Assembly (NCBI RefSeq): GCF_020991065.1
Contig: NZ_CP087710.1
Span: 1,054,001 to 1,118,000, forward strand
Origin: Nocardioides okcheonensis
GTDB lineage: Bacteria > Actinomycetota > Actinomycetes > Propionibacteriales > Nocardioidaceae
Reading direction: 5' to 3'
DNA length: 64,000 nucleotides
Position numbers and translations under genes: made by a program. Shown here piece after piece: positions 1-8,003 of the stretch (the stretch's first letter is position 1; each line of letters begins with the position of its first letter). The notes below the pieces were generated by a model, which did no database searches, had not been told where the DNA came from, and saw only the letters and a list, made by a program, of their open reading frames with translations.

Positions 1-1
1 C

Positions 2-1195
2 ACCGGTGTGCAGCTCGACTACGACGAGCAGGCGATGAACGCCGCCGTCTCCGGCGCCGGCTCGGTCCAGGGCTTCTACTCCGACGTCCCGCCGACCCTC
101 AACAACGAGATCCGGCGCCTGGCCGCGACCGTCACCGCAGACGCCCCGACGCGCTTCCAGAAGGCGCAGGCCCTGCAGCAGTGGTTCCGCGAGGACGGCG
201 GCTTCCGCTACGACAAGGCGCAGGTCGAGTCGGCGGGAGGCGGCGACGCCGACCTGCTGGCGTTCCTCGACGACCGGGTGGGCTACTGCGAGCAGTTCGC
301 CGCGTCCATGGCGATCATGGCCCGCGTCCTGGGCATCCCGAGCCGGGTGGCGGTCGGCTTCCTGAACCCCGAGCGCGCCACCAACGGCTCGTGGGAGTTC
401 TCCGCCCACGACCTGCACGCCTGGCCCGAGCTGTACTTCCCGGGCTCCGGCTGGGTGCGCTTCGAGCCGACGCCCCAGGACCGCGCCGGCTCGGTCCCCG
501 ACTACACCACGGCCGAGTTCGCCCCGGTCACGGAGTCGCCGACCCCCAGCGCGTCGCGGTCGACCGAGCTGCTGCCCGAGCGCGGCGAGACGCCCACCGC
601 CGACGCCGGCACCGCCGACGAGGAGGGCTCGAGCATCCCGTGGGTGCCGGTCCTCGCCGGCCTCCTCGGCCTGGTCGTGCTCGGCGCGCTCCTGATGAGC
701 CCGCGGCTGGTGCGGACCGCCCGCCGCCGCCAGCGCCTCGGCGGGGACATCGAGGACCTGTGGCGCGAGCTGCAGGACGTCACCCGCGACCTCGGCCACG
801 CCTGGCCCAACGGTCGCAGCCCTCGTCGTACGGGCGAGTGGCTCGGCCGCCTGCTCGCCCGACCGGAGCCCGGCAAGGACCGGCCCGACCGTCCGCGCCG
901 CGGCCGTGACCAGGCACCGGAGGCGGCGCAGGCCCTCGACCGGCTGGTGGCGGCGCTCGAGCGCAGCCGCTACGCCCGCGACCCCGAGTCCTACACCGCC
1001 GACCGGTTCCGGGCGGATGCCGAGCTCGTCGAGGAGTCGCTCGCTGCCGGCGTCACCCCGCGCGAGGCCCGCCGGGCCACCTGGTGGCCCGCCTCGGTCG
1101 TCGGCCTGCGCACGTCGCGGCGCGCGCGGTCGCGCGCGGCTGCCGCCTCCGCGGACCCCCAGTCGGCGCAGACGGTCGACGAGCTGGTCGGCTGA
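2..1195 (+). CDS. TgpA-type transglutaminase-like membrane protein, C-terminal part
   Basis: The gene starts before the window; the frame is open from base 2, so only the last ~397 codons are present. The extracytoplasmic transglutaminase core is intact: the catalytic Cys is in GYCEQFAAS (from about base 281) and the catalytic His in HDLHAWPELYF. The position of the usual acidic third residue falls in WVRFEPTP. A Ser/Thr/Glu/Pro-rich linker, one membrane helix (about bases 635-710) and an Arg-rich cytosolic tail follow. In actinobacteria this family usually follows MoxR and DUF58 genes near mraZ; those partners would lie left of the window (inference). Confidence 0.85.
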   Translation, partial: TGVQLDYDEQAMNAAVSGAGSVQGFYSDVPPTLNNEIRRLAATVTADAPTRFQKAQALQQWFREDGGFRYDKAQVESAGGGDADLLAFLDDRVGYCEQFAASMAIMARVLGIPSRVAVGFLNPERATNGSWEFSAHDLHAWPELYFPGSGWVRFEPTPQDRAGSVPDYTTAEFAPVTESPTPSASRSTELLPERGETPTADAGTADEEGSSIPWVPVLAGLLGLVVLGALLMSPRLVRTARRRQRLGGDIEDLWRELQDVTRDLGHAWPNGRSPRRTGEWLGRLLARPEPGKDRPDRPRRGRDQAPEAAQALDRLVAALERSRYARDPESYTADRFRADAELVEESLAAGVTPREARRATWWPASVVGLRTSRRARSRAAAASADPQSAQTVDELVG

Positions 1196-1210
1196 GCGAC
1201 GCGGGGCTCT

Positions 1211-1292
1211 GGCTCCGGGCTGGGCTCGGGCTGGGCTCGGGCTGGGCCCTGATCTTGGCTCGGGCTGGGCTGGGGCTGGGCTCGGGCTGGGT
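1211..1292 (+). repeat. GGGCTGGGCTC low-complexity tandem repeat (G-quadruplex prone)
   Basis: Imperfect tandem copies of GGGCTGGGCTC lie between the convergent 3' ends of the transglutaminase and DUF3040 genes. The plus strand carries many GGG runs separated by 2-4 bases, the pattern expected of a G-quadruplex. No reading frame here looks coding. Confidence 0.85.
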
Positions 1293-1294
1293 TG

Positions 1295-1320
1295 CGCCCG
1301 GTCGTCCGCCCGACCGGGCG
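1295..1320. terminator. Perfect stem-loop, candidate terminator
   Basis: CGCCCGGTCG (1295-1304) pairs perfectly with CGACCGGGCG (1311-1320) across a 6-base loop. It sits between two converging genes. No T run follows, so it is only a weak candidate as an intrinsic terminator. Confidence 0.45.
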
Positions 1321-1450
1321 GCGACGTCCGCGGCAGGGACGCCTCACCGGAGTCCGCGGCCGGGGTCACCCGGCAGCGCGTCCCTCGTGATCATGGAGGG
1401 CCCGCGTCACCCGGCGGCACGACGACTCCACGATCCTCCGCGCCAGCGCC

Positions 1451-1495
1451 GCACGACCGGGCGCCGCACGACCGGGCGCCGAACGACCGGGCACG
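1451..1495. repeat. 15-bp tandem repeat, three copies
   Basis: GCACGACCGGGCGCC occurs twice exactly (1451-1465, 1466-1480) and a third, degenerate copy follows (1481-1495). The rest of the 1196-1563 gap shows no gene. Confidence 0.8.
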
Positions 1496-1563
1496 AGGCA
1501 CGGAACGGCTCAGCGGTCAGACGCCGATCGGCACCTGTCGGCGCCGGGGTTGCAGTTCGAGGC

Positions 1564-2007
1564 TCAGAGGCCGCGCTCGCGGCGGCGGCGCCACCGCTCC
1601 TCGACCCGCTCCATGAACGGGCTGCCGTTGCGCTGGCGACCGGGGCGGTGCGGACGGTGCATGCGGCCGCCGTCGACGACGCCCAGCCCGGAACGGCCCG
1701 AGGAGCGCACCTTGGCGGGCGCGGAGGGCGAGCGGGCCGCGGTGAGGGCGAGGACCGCACCGCCGAGCATGACCACGAAGCCGGCCACGCCGAGGACCGT
1801 CTGGAGGACGGCGGAGAGGTCGAGCAGCACGGCGAGCACGAGGAGGCCGATGCCGACGGCGAGGATCACGCCGCCGAGGATCATCCGTCGTCGCGCGGTG
1901 CGCTGGAACGAGGTGCCGCGCAGGGTGGAGGCGAACTTCGGGTCCTCCTCGACGAGGGCGCGCTCCATCTGCTCGAGCAGTCGCAGTTCTTCCTCGGAGA
2001 GCTCCAC
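1564..2007 (-). CDS. DUF3040 domain membrane protein
   Basis: 147 aa. The N-terminal MELSEEELRLLEQMERAL helix and the pair of hydrophobic segments (about residues 43-63 and 67-89) are typical of actinobacterial DUF3040 proteins, which have no known function. The C-terminal third is basic and Arg-rich. The GTG start is preceded by a strong GAGGAGG ribosome site 4-5 bases upstream, and a TAGACT -10-like box lies at 2033-2038. Family members commonly sit next to mraZ and dinB, as expected here. Confidence 0.85.
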   Translation of the reverse strand: MELSEEELRLLEQMERALVEEDPKFASTLRGTSFQRTARRRMILGGVILAVGIGLLVLAVLLDLSAVLQTVLGVAGFVVMLGGAVLALTAARSPSAPAKVRSSGRSGLGVVDGGRMHRPHRPGRQRNGSPFMERVEERWRRRRERGL

Positions 2008-2105
2008 GGTTCCTCCTCACCTTCTGCCTGCAAGTCTAGGCACGGTCCTGCCACTACGGTAGGCGTCCCCGAAAAATCTGGCACCGGTTTGGTCACCCCC
2101 GCCGC

Positions 2106-3275
2106 TCAGACCAGGCTCGCGGGCCGCACGGCGCTCGACCCGAAGCGGCGGGTGGCGCGGTCGACGGCGCGGTCGGCGTCCTCCCAGCCGTGCTCGGGCT
2201 CGCCGAGGACGAGCTGGCGCTGGACACTCGCACGCGGCACCAGGCCCTCCACCCGGACGCCCACCAGCCGCACCCGGGTGCGCGGCAGGTCGAGCGCGTC
2301 GTAGAGCCCGGTGACCACGCGGTGCACCTCGACCGTCACGTCGGTGACCTCCGGCAGGGTGCGCGAGCGGGTGATCGTGGTGAAGTCGGAGAAGCGCACC
2401 TTGAGGGCGACGGTGCGACCGACGACGCCGGCCGCCCGCATCCGGCCGGCCACCCGCCCGGAGAGCCGCAGCAGCTCACGGACGACCACCTCCCGGTCGG
2501 CGGTGTCGCGCGCGAAGGTCTCGTCGGCCCCCATCGACCGGTCGGGCTCCTGGTGCACCGGCCGCGGCACCAGCTCGGCGCGGTCGGTGCCCCACGCGAG
2601 GTGGTGGAGGTGCTGGCCGAGGTGTCGGCCGACGGCCCGCTGGAGCTCCGGCACCGGCAGGCGGGCGATGTCGGCCACGGTGACCAGCCCGGCCCGGTGG
2701 AGCACCTCGCGGGTCTTCTCCCCGACTCCGTAGAGCTCACCCACGTCGAGCGGGTGGAGGAAGGAGGTGACCTCGGCGGGCCGGACCACCAGGACGCCGT
2801 CGGGCTTGGCCCGCCGGCTGGCGACCTTGGCGACCGACACCGAGCCGGCCACGCCGACGGAGCAGGTGATGCCCTGCTCGTCGTGGATCGTCGCGCGCAG
2901 CTGCTCGGCGATTGCCTCCGGCGGGCCGAGCCGACGCGTCGAGCCGCGGACGTCGAGGAACGCCTCGTCCAGCGAGTACGCCTCCACGAGGGGCGTCACC
3001 TCCCGGAAGGTCTCCATCACCGAGGCCGAGACGCTCATGAAGCTGGTGTAGTCGGGCGGGAGGACCGTGACGTGCGGGCACAGCCGGCGCACGCGGGCCA
3101 TCGGCAGCGCCGAGTGGATGCCGTAGCGGCGGGCGACGTAGTTGGCGGCCAGCACGACGCCGCGACCGCTGCCGCCGACGACCACCGGCTCGTCGACCAG
3201 GTCGGGCCTCTCACGCAGCGCGACGGAGGCGTAGAAGGCGTCCATGTCGACGTGCAGGAGCGGGGTGTCGGTCAC
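2106..3275 (-). CDS. dinB: DNA polymerase IV (Y-family translesion polymerase)
   Basis: 389 aa, full length. The palm motif HVDMDAFYAS carries the first catalytic Asp (D10), and YSLDEAFLDV supplies D103 and E104. The fingers/thumb motif SVGVAGSVSVAKVAS is present, and the C-terminal little-finger domain ends near a QLVLG segment that could be a weak beta-clamp contact. The family performs error-prone bypass synthesis. It is the last gene of a minus-strand group with a methyltransferase, a HEPN-like protein and DUF6504, a neighbourhood common in actinobacteria. No LexA-type box was identified upstream. Confidence 0.95.
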   Translation of the reverse strand: MTDTPLLHVDMDAFYASVALRERPDLVDEPVVVGGSGRGVVLAANYVARRYGIHSALPMARVRRLCPHVTVLPPDYTSFMSVSASVMETFREVTPLVEAYSLDEAFLDVRGSTRRLGPPEAIAEQLRATIHDEQGITCSVGVAGSVSVAKVASRRAKPDGVLVVRPAEVTSFLHPLDVGELYGVGEKTREVLHRAGLVTVADIARLPVPELQRAVGRHLGQHLHHLAWGTDRAELVPRPVHQEPDRSMGADETFARDTADREVVVRELLRLSGRVAGRMRAAGVVGRTVALKVRFSDFTTITRSRTLPEVTDVTVEVHRVVTGLYDALDLPRTRVRLVGVRVEGLVPRASVQRQLVLGEPEHGWEDADRAVDRATRRFGSSAVRPASLV

Positions 3276-3314
3276 CGTCCGCCCCCGCAGTAGGGCGCGG
3301 ACGGCGCGGACGGC

Positions 3315-4052
3315 TCAGCACCGGGCGAGCACGTGGAGCTGCGTCGCCAGCGGGAGGTACTCGGGGCGGGTCGCCACGGCCCGCTCCAGCTCGACGAGGG
3401 CCGCCGTGGCGCCGGGCTCGAGGTCGAGGAGGCTGCCGGGGACCAGGTCGGCGAAGACCCGCACACCGTGGACCGACGTCGGGGCCAGGCCCGCCGCGCC
3501 GAGGAGGTCGACCACCTCGTCGCGGGTGAAGCGACGGCCACCGCGCCCGGCCGCGGACCCGCCGTCGAGCAGCTCGCGGGCGGTCTGGAAGTGCCCGGCC
3601 ATGGCGCGGGCGACGACGGCCGCGTGCTGCTGCGCGACGACCAGGCTGAGGTGTCCGCCGGTGCGCAGCACGCCGGCGATGGCGGCGAGGGACGCGGCGG
3701 GGTCGTCGACCATCTCGAGCACACCGTGGCACAGCACCAGGTCGGCGTCGTCGACCAGCGCGGCGAGGTCGGACAGGTCGCCCTGCTGGCCGGCGACCCG
3801 GTCGGCGACGCCCCGCTCGCGGGCCCGGCGGTCGAGCGAGGCGAGGGCGTCGGGGCTCGGGTCGATGACCTGCACCCGGTGGCCCAGCTCGGCCAGCGGG
3901 ACGGCGAACCCGCCGGTCCCTCCCCCGACGTCGACGATCCGGGCCTGCTGCTCGCGCAGGGTCGCGTCGGTCTCCAGCAGGGTGCGCACGCCGTCCCAGA
4001 CCACGCCGGTGCGGACGGACTGACGACGCTCGCTCGCGGAGGGCTGCTGCAT
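3315..4052 (-). CDS. SAM-dependent class I methyltransferase
   Basis: 245 aa. The SAM-binding motif I is VDVGGGTGGFAVPLA (about residues 40-54), followed by the acidic strand end VIDPSPDAL and the post-motif DLVLCHGVLEMV. Substrate is unknown. It is encoded next to dinB in many actinobacteria. The ATG is preceded by TAGGGT with a 7-base gap and no ribosome site, so translation is probably leaderless. Confidence 0.85.
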   Translation of the reverse strand: MQQPSASERRQSVRTGVVWDGVRTLLETDATLREQQARIVDVGGGTGGFAVPLAELGHRVQVIDPSPDALASLDRRARERGVADRVAGQQGDLSDLAALVDDADLVLCHGVLEMVDDPAASLAAIAGVLRTGGHLSLVVAQQHAAVVARAMAGHFQTARELLDGGSAAGRGGRRFTRDEVVDLLGAAGLAPTSVHGVRVFADLVPGSLLDLEPGATAALVELERAVATRPEYLPLATQLHVLARC

Positions 4053-4059
4053 GCGGGCA

Positions 4060-4065
4060 ACCCTA
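4060..4065 (-). promoter_or_regulatory. -10 box TAGGGT, leaderless-type promoter of the methyltransferase gene
   Basis: TAGGGT ends 7 bases before the ATG at 4052; transcription would start at or next to the start codon. Confidence 0.6.
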
Positions 4066-4112
4066 GTGCGTGCGGCGCGACGCCCCGGGTGGGCTTCATC
4101 CCCGGCCCCGTC

Positions 4113-4538
4113 TCAGGCGACGCTGGCGTGCGGGACCAGGCCCAGCGACTGCTCGACGACCGCGAGGAACCGGTCGGAGTCGCGCACCAGGTCGTCGGCC
4201 TCGCGCTCGGTCACCGCGCGGGTCGACCCGGCCTCGGCGGCCGCCCGCTTGGCGGCGCCGGCCGCGAAGAACGTCGCCCACTCGGTCAGCTCGGGAGCGA
4301 CCTCGCACAGCAGCACCCAGGCGTTCTTCTGCCGGCGCCCCCGCGGCGCCGGACGGGCGCGCGCCGCGAGCAGCGCGGCCGCCGCGCACAGGGCGGCGAC
4401 GTGGGCGCAGGCGTACCGGGTGGGGACGTCGCGGGCCGTGATCGCGTCGCTGAGCGAGGCCGCGGAGCGGGCGAGGTACGTGTGGGCGCTGGCCGGCAGC
4501 GTCGCCGCCGACGTCGGGCCGAACGGTGCGGTCGTCAT
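4113..4538 (-). CDS. SAV_6107-type HEPN domain protein
   Basis: 141 aa, mostly helical and Ala/Arg-rich, matching the SAV_6107 HEPN-like family encoded beside dinB in actinobacteria. Function is unknown; HEPN folds are often RNA-binding or ribonucleases, but I see no clear catalytic RxxxxH motif. Two adjacent ATG codons (4541 and 4538) follow GAGGGGG; the second is chosen for better spacing. The frame stays open upstream to 4634, but that part overlaps the DUF6504 gene and looks non-coding. The DUF6504 gene stops 10 bases upstream, so the two are probably co-transcribed. Confidence 0.75.
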   Translation of the reverse strand: MTTAPFGPTSAATLPASAHTYLARSAASLSDAITARDVPTRYACAHVAALCAAAALLAARARPAPRGRRQKNAWVLLCEVAPELTEWATFFAAGAAKRAAAEAGSTRAVTEREADDLVRDSDRFLAVVEQSLGLVPHASVA

Positions 4539-4548
4539 CATCGCCCCC

Positions 4549-4884
4549 TCAGTCCCGGCAGCCGACGAGCTGCCAGCGCCCGACGGCCCGGTCGAAGGAC
4601 AGGTCGAACACGCCGTGGCCCGGCGGCTCGGCACCGTCGACGACCCTGACCCCGGACGCGATCCCCCGGCCGGCCTCCACCCGCCACAGCTCGCGCGCGG
4701 CGACCGGGTCTGCGGTCAGCGCCCCGCCCGCGTCGCCCGCCGCCGCCGGCTGCCGCCACGGTCCGGCCTCCACCCAGTGCGCCACCACCACGCGCACCTT
4801 CCACAGGCGGCCCCGCCACAGGAACTGCTCGGGATCCTCCGCCTCGCCCCGTCGCACCTCGACAGGGTCGTCGTACTGCCTCAT
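4549..4884 (-). CDS. DUF6504 family protein
   Basis: 111 aa. It begins MRQYDDPVEV and contains the family-like stretch FLWRGRLWKVRVV. Aromatic, strand-rich and soluble; no function is known. The start is fixed by GGAGGCGCG directly before the ATG; an in-frame start at 5007 would add unlikely Arg/Gly-rich sequence. This family is regularly linked to dinB, and here it is the first gene of the dinB-side group. Confidence 0.8.
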   Translation of the reverse strand: MRQYDDPVEVRRGEAEDPEQFLWRGRLWKVRVVVAHWVEAGPWRQPAAAGDAGGALTADPVAARELWRVEAGRGIASGVRVVDGAEPPGHGVFDLSFDRAVGRWQLVGCRD

Positions 4885-5043
4885 CGCGCCTCCTCGACAC
4901 CTCGGTCGACCCCGGGGTCGACCCGGGCGGCGGTGGGGGTCGAGGTCACCGCCACCCGAGTCGCGTCGAACAACTGTTCGAACAACGAGAACGGTACTCC
5001 CCACCACCGACAGCGCGTCAAGGGCCGGTCGGGAGGCGCGACC

Positions 5044-5511
5044 TCAGTGGCCGCGGAGGTACGCGGTGGTGTCGCGGCGCCACAGCAGGACCGCGAGGAC
5101 CAGGCCCTCGACGATGACCAGCGCGGCGAGGACCACGAAGATCGCCGGCAGGTGGGAGTCGAGCGCGACGGCGCCGACCAGGACGCCGACGCCGACCGTC
5201 GCGGTCAGCACGAACCGCGCCCAGCCGTGCCCGCCCATGAAGAAGGACCCGAGCACGAGCGACAGGAGGGCGAACCCGACGAAGGCGACCACGGAGAGGG
5301 CGACGAACCCGGGGACGATCGGGCTCTCGCGCAGCTGCTCGATGCCACCCTGGGCGAGGATGTCCTGGGCCGACGGGTTGCCCTCGGCCCACCCCAGGAT
5401 GACGTCGTCGCGCATCAGCCAGGTGAGCAGCGTGATCACGCCCGCCGTGGCCACGATCAGCCCCAGCACGCGCACGCTGTTGACCACGGACCCGGGCACC
5501 TCGCGCGCCAT
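5044..5511 (-). CDS. Four-helix integral membrane protein, unknown function
   Basis: 155 aa with four predicted membrane helices: about residues 11-29 (VRVLGLIVATAGVITLLTW), 67-90, 101-116 and 122-141. A soluble loop (residues 32-63) lies between helices 1 and 2. No recognised domain. The start ATG follows AGGGGAG at 6 bases. The frame stays open far upstream, but that sequence is antisense to the next genes. Divergent from the YbaK-like gene. Confidence 0.75.
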   Translation of the reverse strand: MAREVPGSVVNSVRVLGLIVATAGVITLLTWLMRDDVILGWAEGNPSAQDILAQGGIEQLRESPIVPGFVALSVVAFVGFALLSLVLGSFFMGGHGWARFVLTATVGVGVLVGAVALDSHLPAIFVVLAALVIVEGLVLAVLLWRRDTTAYLRGH

Positions 5512-5556
5512 CCACACTCCCCTGAAATCGTCGTCCGACTCGTCGTCGCTCGTCGC

Positions 5557-5562
5557 TAGGCT
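5557..5562 (+). promoter_or_regulatory. -10 box TAGGCT, leaderless-type promoter
   Basis: Six bases before the ATG at 5569 of the YbaK-like gene. Confidence 0.6.
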
Positions 5563-5568
5563 CGCACC

Positions 5569-6060
5569 ATGTCGAGCGAGCACGCATCCATCACCTCGTT
5601 CCGAGGCGAGCACACCCGGCGCGGCGGCACGGGTGACGTGGTCATCCTGCCCGACAGCGCCCACACCGCGGCACTCGCCGCGGCGGCGCTGGGGTGTGAG
5701 GTCGGCGCCATCGCCAACAGCCTGCTGTTCGACGCCGGAGGCGAGCCGGTGCTGATCCTCACCTCGGGGGCGCACCGGGTCGACACCGCCGCCGTCGCGC
5801 AGCGCATCGGCGTGGAGCGGCTGCGCCGTGCGTCGCCCGAGTTCGTCCGCGAGCACACCGGGCAGGTGATCGGCGGGGTCTCCCCGATCGACCACCCGGC
5901 GCCCGTCCGCACCTGGATCGACCCGTGGCTGCGGCGCCACCCCGTCGTCTGGGCGGCGGCGGGACACCCGGCGGCGGTCTTCTCGACGACCTACGACGAG
6001 CTGGTCGCGATGACCGGCGCGACCGAGGTCGACGTCGAGTCCGCGGCGGGCGGGGACTGA
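5569..6060 (+). CDS. YbaK/aminoacyl-tRNA deacylase family protein
   Basis: 163 aa, full-length single-domain YbaK/ProX fold. Family members hydrolyse mischarged aminoacyl-tRNA. Typical features are LTSGAHRVD, GQVIGGVSPIDH and the C-terminal TTYDELVAMTG. The position that normally carries the catalytic Lys (K46 of E. coli YbaK, within a KTL/KSL motif) reads GAIANSLLF, with Asn at residue 50, so activity or specificity may differ. The start is set by a TAGGCT box six bases upstream. The DUF4126 gene follows after 3 bases. Confidence 0.85.
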   Translation: MSSEHASITSFRGEHTRRGGTGDVVILPDSAHTAALAAAALGCEVGAIANSLLFDAGGEPVLILTSGAHRVDTAAVAQRIGVERLRRASPEFVREHTGQVIGGVSPIDHPAPVRTWIDPWLRRHPVVWAAAGHPAAVFSTTYDELVAMTGATEVDVESAAGGD

Positions 6061-6063
6061 GAC

Positions 6064-6654
6064 GTGGACGCCCTCGCGCTCACCTTCTCCAGCGGCTGGG
6101 CGAGCGGCGTCAACGCCTACCTCGTCGTGCTGGTCCTCGGCCTGGCCGACCGCTTCGGCGGCTCCGAGGCGATCCCCGACGTGCTGGGGCGGTGGGACGT
6201 GCTGGCGCTCGCGACCTTCCTCTACGCGATGGAGTTCGTCGCCGACAAGATCCCCTACGTCGACTCCACCTGGGACGCCGTGTCCACCGCGATCCGGCCG
6301 ACGGCCGGCGCCGTGATCGGGGTCCTGCTCGCCGGGGAGGCGGACTCCCTCGAGCAGGCGGTCGGCGGCGTCGTGGGCGGCGGCACCGCACTGCTGAGCC
6401 ACCTCGCCAAGGCGGGCGGGCGACTGGCGCTCAACTCCTCCCCCGAGCCGGTGACCAACGTCGCCGCGAGCCTCGCCGAGGACGCCGCGGTGCTCGCGGT
6501 CGTGTGGTTCTCCCTGGAGCACCCCCGCGCCGCTGCGGCGGTCGCCGGGGTGCTGCTGCTGGTCGGCCTGGTGATGCTGGTGGTCCTCGGCCGGCTGGTC
6601 CGCCGCGGCTGGCGGCGGTGGAAGCGGCGCGAGCCGGTGCGGCCGGTCGGCTGA
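6064..6654 (+). CDS. DUF4126 family membrane protein
   Basis: 196 aa. Begins with the family hallmark SSGWASGVNAYLVVLVLGLADR and has about five hydrophobic segments, ending VLLLVGLVMLVVLGRLV before a basic tail. Function is unknown. The GTG start lies 3 bases after the YbaK-like stop codon, which implies one transcript. Confidence 0.85.
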   Translation: MDALALTFSSGWASGVNAYLVVLVLGLADRFGGSEAIPDVLGRWDVLALATFLYAMEFVADKIPYVDSTWDAVSTAIRPTAGAVIGVLLAGEADSLEQAVGGVVGGGTALLSHLAKAGGRLALNSSPEPVTNVAASLAEDAAVLAVVWFSLEHPRAAAAVAGVLLLVGLVMLVVLGRLVRRGWRRWKRREPVRPVG

Positions 6655-6671
6655 CCGTGCCGGCCAGGACC

Positions 6672-6677
6672 TAGGGT
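6672..6677 (+). promoter_or_regulatory. -10 box TAGGGT, leaderless-type promoter
   Basis: Six bases before the GTG at 6684 of the oxidoreductase gene. Confidence 0.6.
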
Positions 6678-6683
6678 TCCCCC

Positions 6684-7997
6684 GTGGCGCGTGTCGTGGT
6701 GGTCGGAGGCGGCTTCGGCGCGATGGCCGCCGCCGCACGCCTCGCCAAGCTCGGCCACGAGGTGACCCTGCTCGAGCGCTCCGACCGCCTCGGTGGCGCC
6801 CTGGGCACCGTCGAGGCCGACGGGTACGCCTGGGACGCAGGCCCCACCTCCACCCTGCTCCCCGCCGTGGTGCGCGACCTGTTCCGCAAGTCCGGGCGAC
6901 CGCTCGAGCGCGAGGTCGACCTGCACCCGCTGGACCTCGTGCGCGAGCACCGCTTCGAGGACGGCCCCGCGCTCCGCCTCCCCGGCGGGTCCCGCGCCGC
7001 CCAGCTCGACGCGTTCGAGGCGCTCGGGACCGGCCTGGGCCGGCAGTGGGTCGACCACGTGGCGTCCTACGGAGACGTCTGGGAGCTGCTGCGCAGGGAG
7101 TGGTACGAGCGGCCCTTCGACCCCGACGTAGCGCCCCGGGAGCTCACCGACCTGCTGAACCGGCGCACGTCGCTGCACCGGCGGCTGCGCCGCACCTTCG
7201 ACGACGAGCGGCTGCGGCTGGTCGCCGGCCACCGGCTGGTGATGGACGGCCACGCGCTGCGCGACGTACCGGACTTCGCCGGCCTCGACGTCTACCTCGA
7301 GCAGCGCTTCGGCGCGTGGACGGTCCCCGGCGGCCTGGCGGCGCTCGGCACGGCGATGGCCGAGCGGCTGGCGCTGCGGCGCGTCGACGTCCGCACCGGC
7401 ACCGAGGCCGGCGACCTCGTCGTCCGCGACGGACGGGTCGTCGCCGTCGCGACCCGCGGGGCCGACGGCACCGGCACCCTGGACGCCGACGTCGTGGTCG
7501 TCGGGGTGGACCCGCGCCGGCTGCCGACGCTGGCCCCCCACGTCCGGCGCACCGAGCCGGCGTACCCGCCGGTCGTGTGCCACGTCGGGCTCGACGGCGA
7601 CCTCCCGGACCTGCCGCACGAGGTGGTGCTGCACGGAGACCCGCTGCTCGTGGTGCGGACGGGTGGCCGGGCACCGACGGGCGGCGCGGCCTGGACGGTG
7701 CTGGCGCGGGGGCGCCTCGTCGAGGACCCGCTGGTGGCGCTGGCGCGCCGGGGCGTCGACGTGCGCCGCCAGGTGGTCACCCGCGTCGACCGCACCCCGC
7801 GCGACCTCGTCGAGCTCTGGGGCGGCTCCCCCCACGGGGTCCGCTGGGCGGGACCGCGGACGGCCCGGCAGCGGCTGGGCCCGCGCACGCCGGTCGCGGG
7901 CGTGCTGGCGGTCGGCGCGCACGCCACCACCGGCTCCGGGCTGCCCTTCGCCGGGCTCAGCGCCGCCCTCGCCGCCGAGCTCGTCGGTCGCGCCTGA
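6684..7997 (+). CDS. FAD-dependent oxidoreductase, phytoene desaturase (CrtI)-like
   Basis: 437 aa. The N-terminal Rossmann fingerprint VVVVGGGFGAMAAAARLAKLGHEVTLLERSDRLGG binds FAD (quoted only to mark residues 4-38; key residues GGGFGA and the acidic E32). AWDAGPTSTLLP is typical of the CrtI family, and the C-terminal GAHATTGSGLPFAGLSA is the second FAD contact. The likely role is desaturation or isomerisation of a carotenoid or prenyl substrate. No other carotenoid gene is adjacent, though a polyprenyl synthase gene lies 1.6 kb away. Its stop codon adjoins that of the convergent SIMPL gene. Confidence 0.8.
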   Translation: MARVVVVGGGFGAMAAAARLAKLGHEVTLLERSDRLGGALGTVEADGYAWDAGPTSTLLPAVVRDLFRKSGRPLEREVDLHPLDLVREHRFEDGPALRLPGGSRAAQLDAFEALGTGLGRQWVDHVASYGDVWELLRREWYERPFDPDVAPRELTDLLNRRTSLHRRLRRTFDDERLRLVAGHRLVMDGHALRDVPDFAGLDVYLEQRFGAWTVPGGLAALGTAMAERLALRRVDVRTGTEAGDLVVRDGRVVAVATRGADGTGTLDADVVVVGVDPRRLPTLAPHVRRTEPAYPPVVCHVGLDGDLPDLPHEVVLHGDPLLVVRTGGRAPTGGAAWTVLARGRLVEDPLVALARRGVDVRRQVVTRVDRTPRDLVELWGGSPHGVRWAGPRTARQRLGPRTPVAGVLAVGAHATTGSGLPFAGLSAALAAELVGRA

Positions 7998-8003
7998 TCA
8001 GGC
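7992..8003. terminator. 12-bp palindrome over two convergent stop codons
   Basis: GCCTGATCAGGC contains the TGA of the oxidoreductase gene and the complementary TCA of the SIMPL gene. It could act as a short bidirectional terminator. Confidence 0.35.

Noticed and set aside
1211..1495. Intergenic repeats as CRISPR or mobile element ends
   Set aside because: No spacers, no cas genes, no transposase and no target-site duplication.
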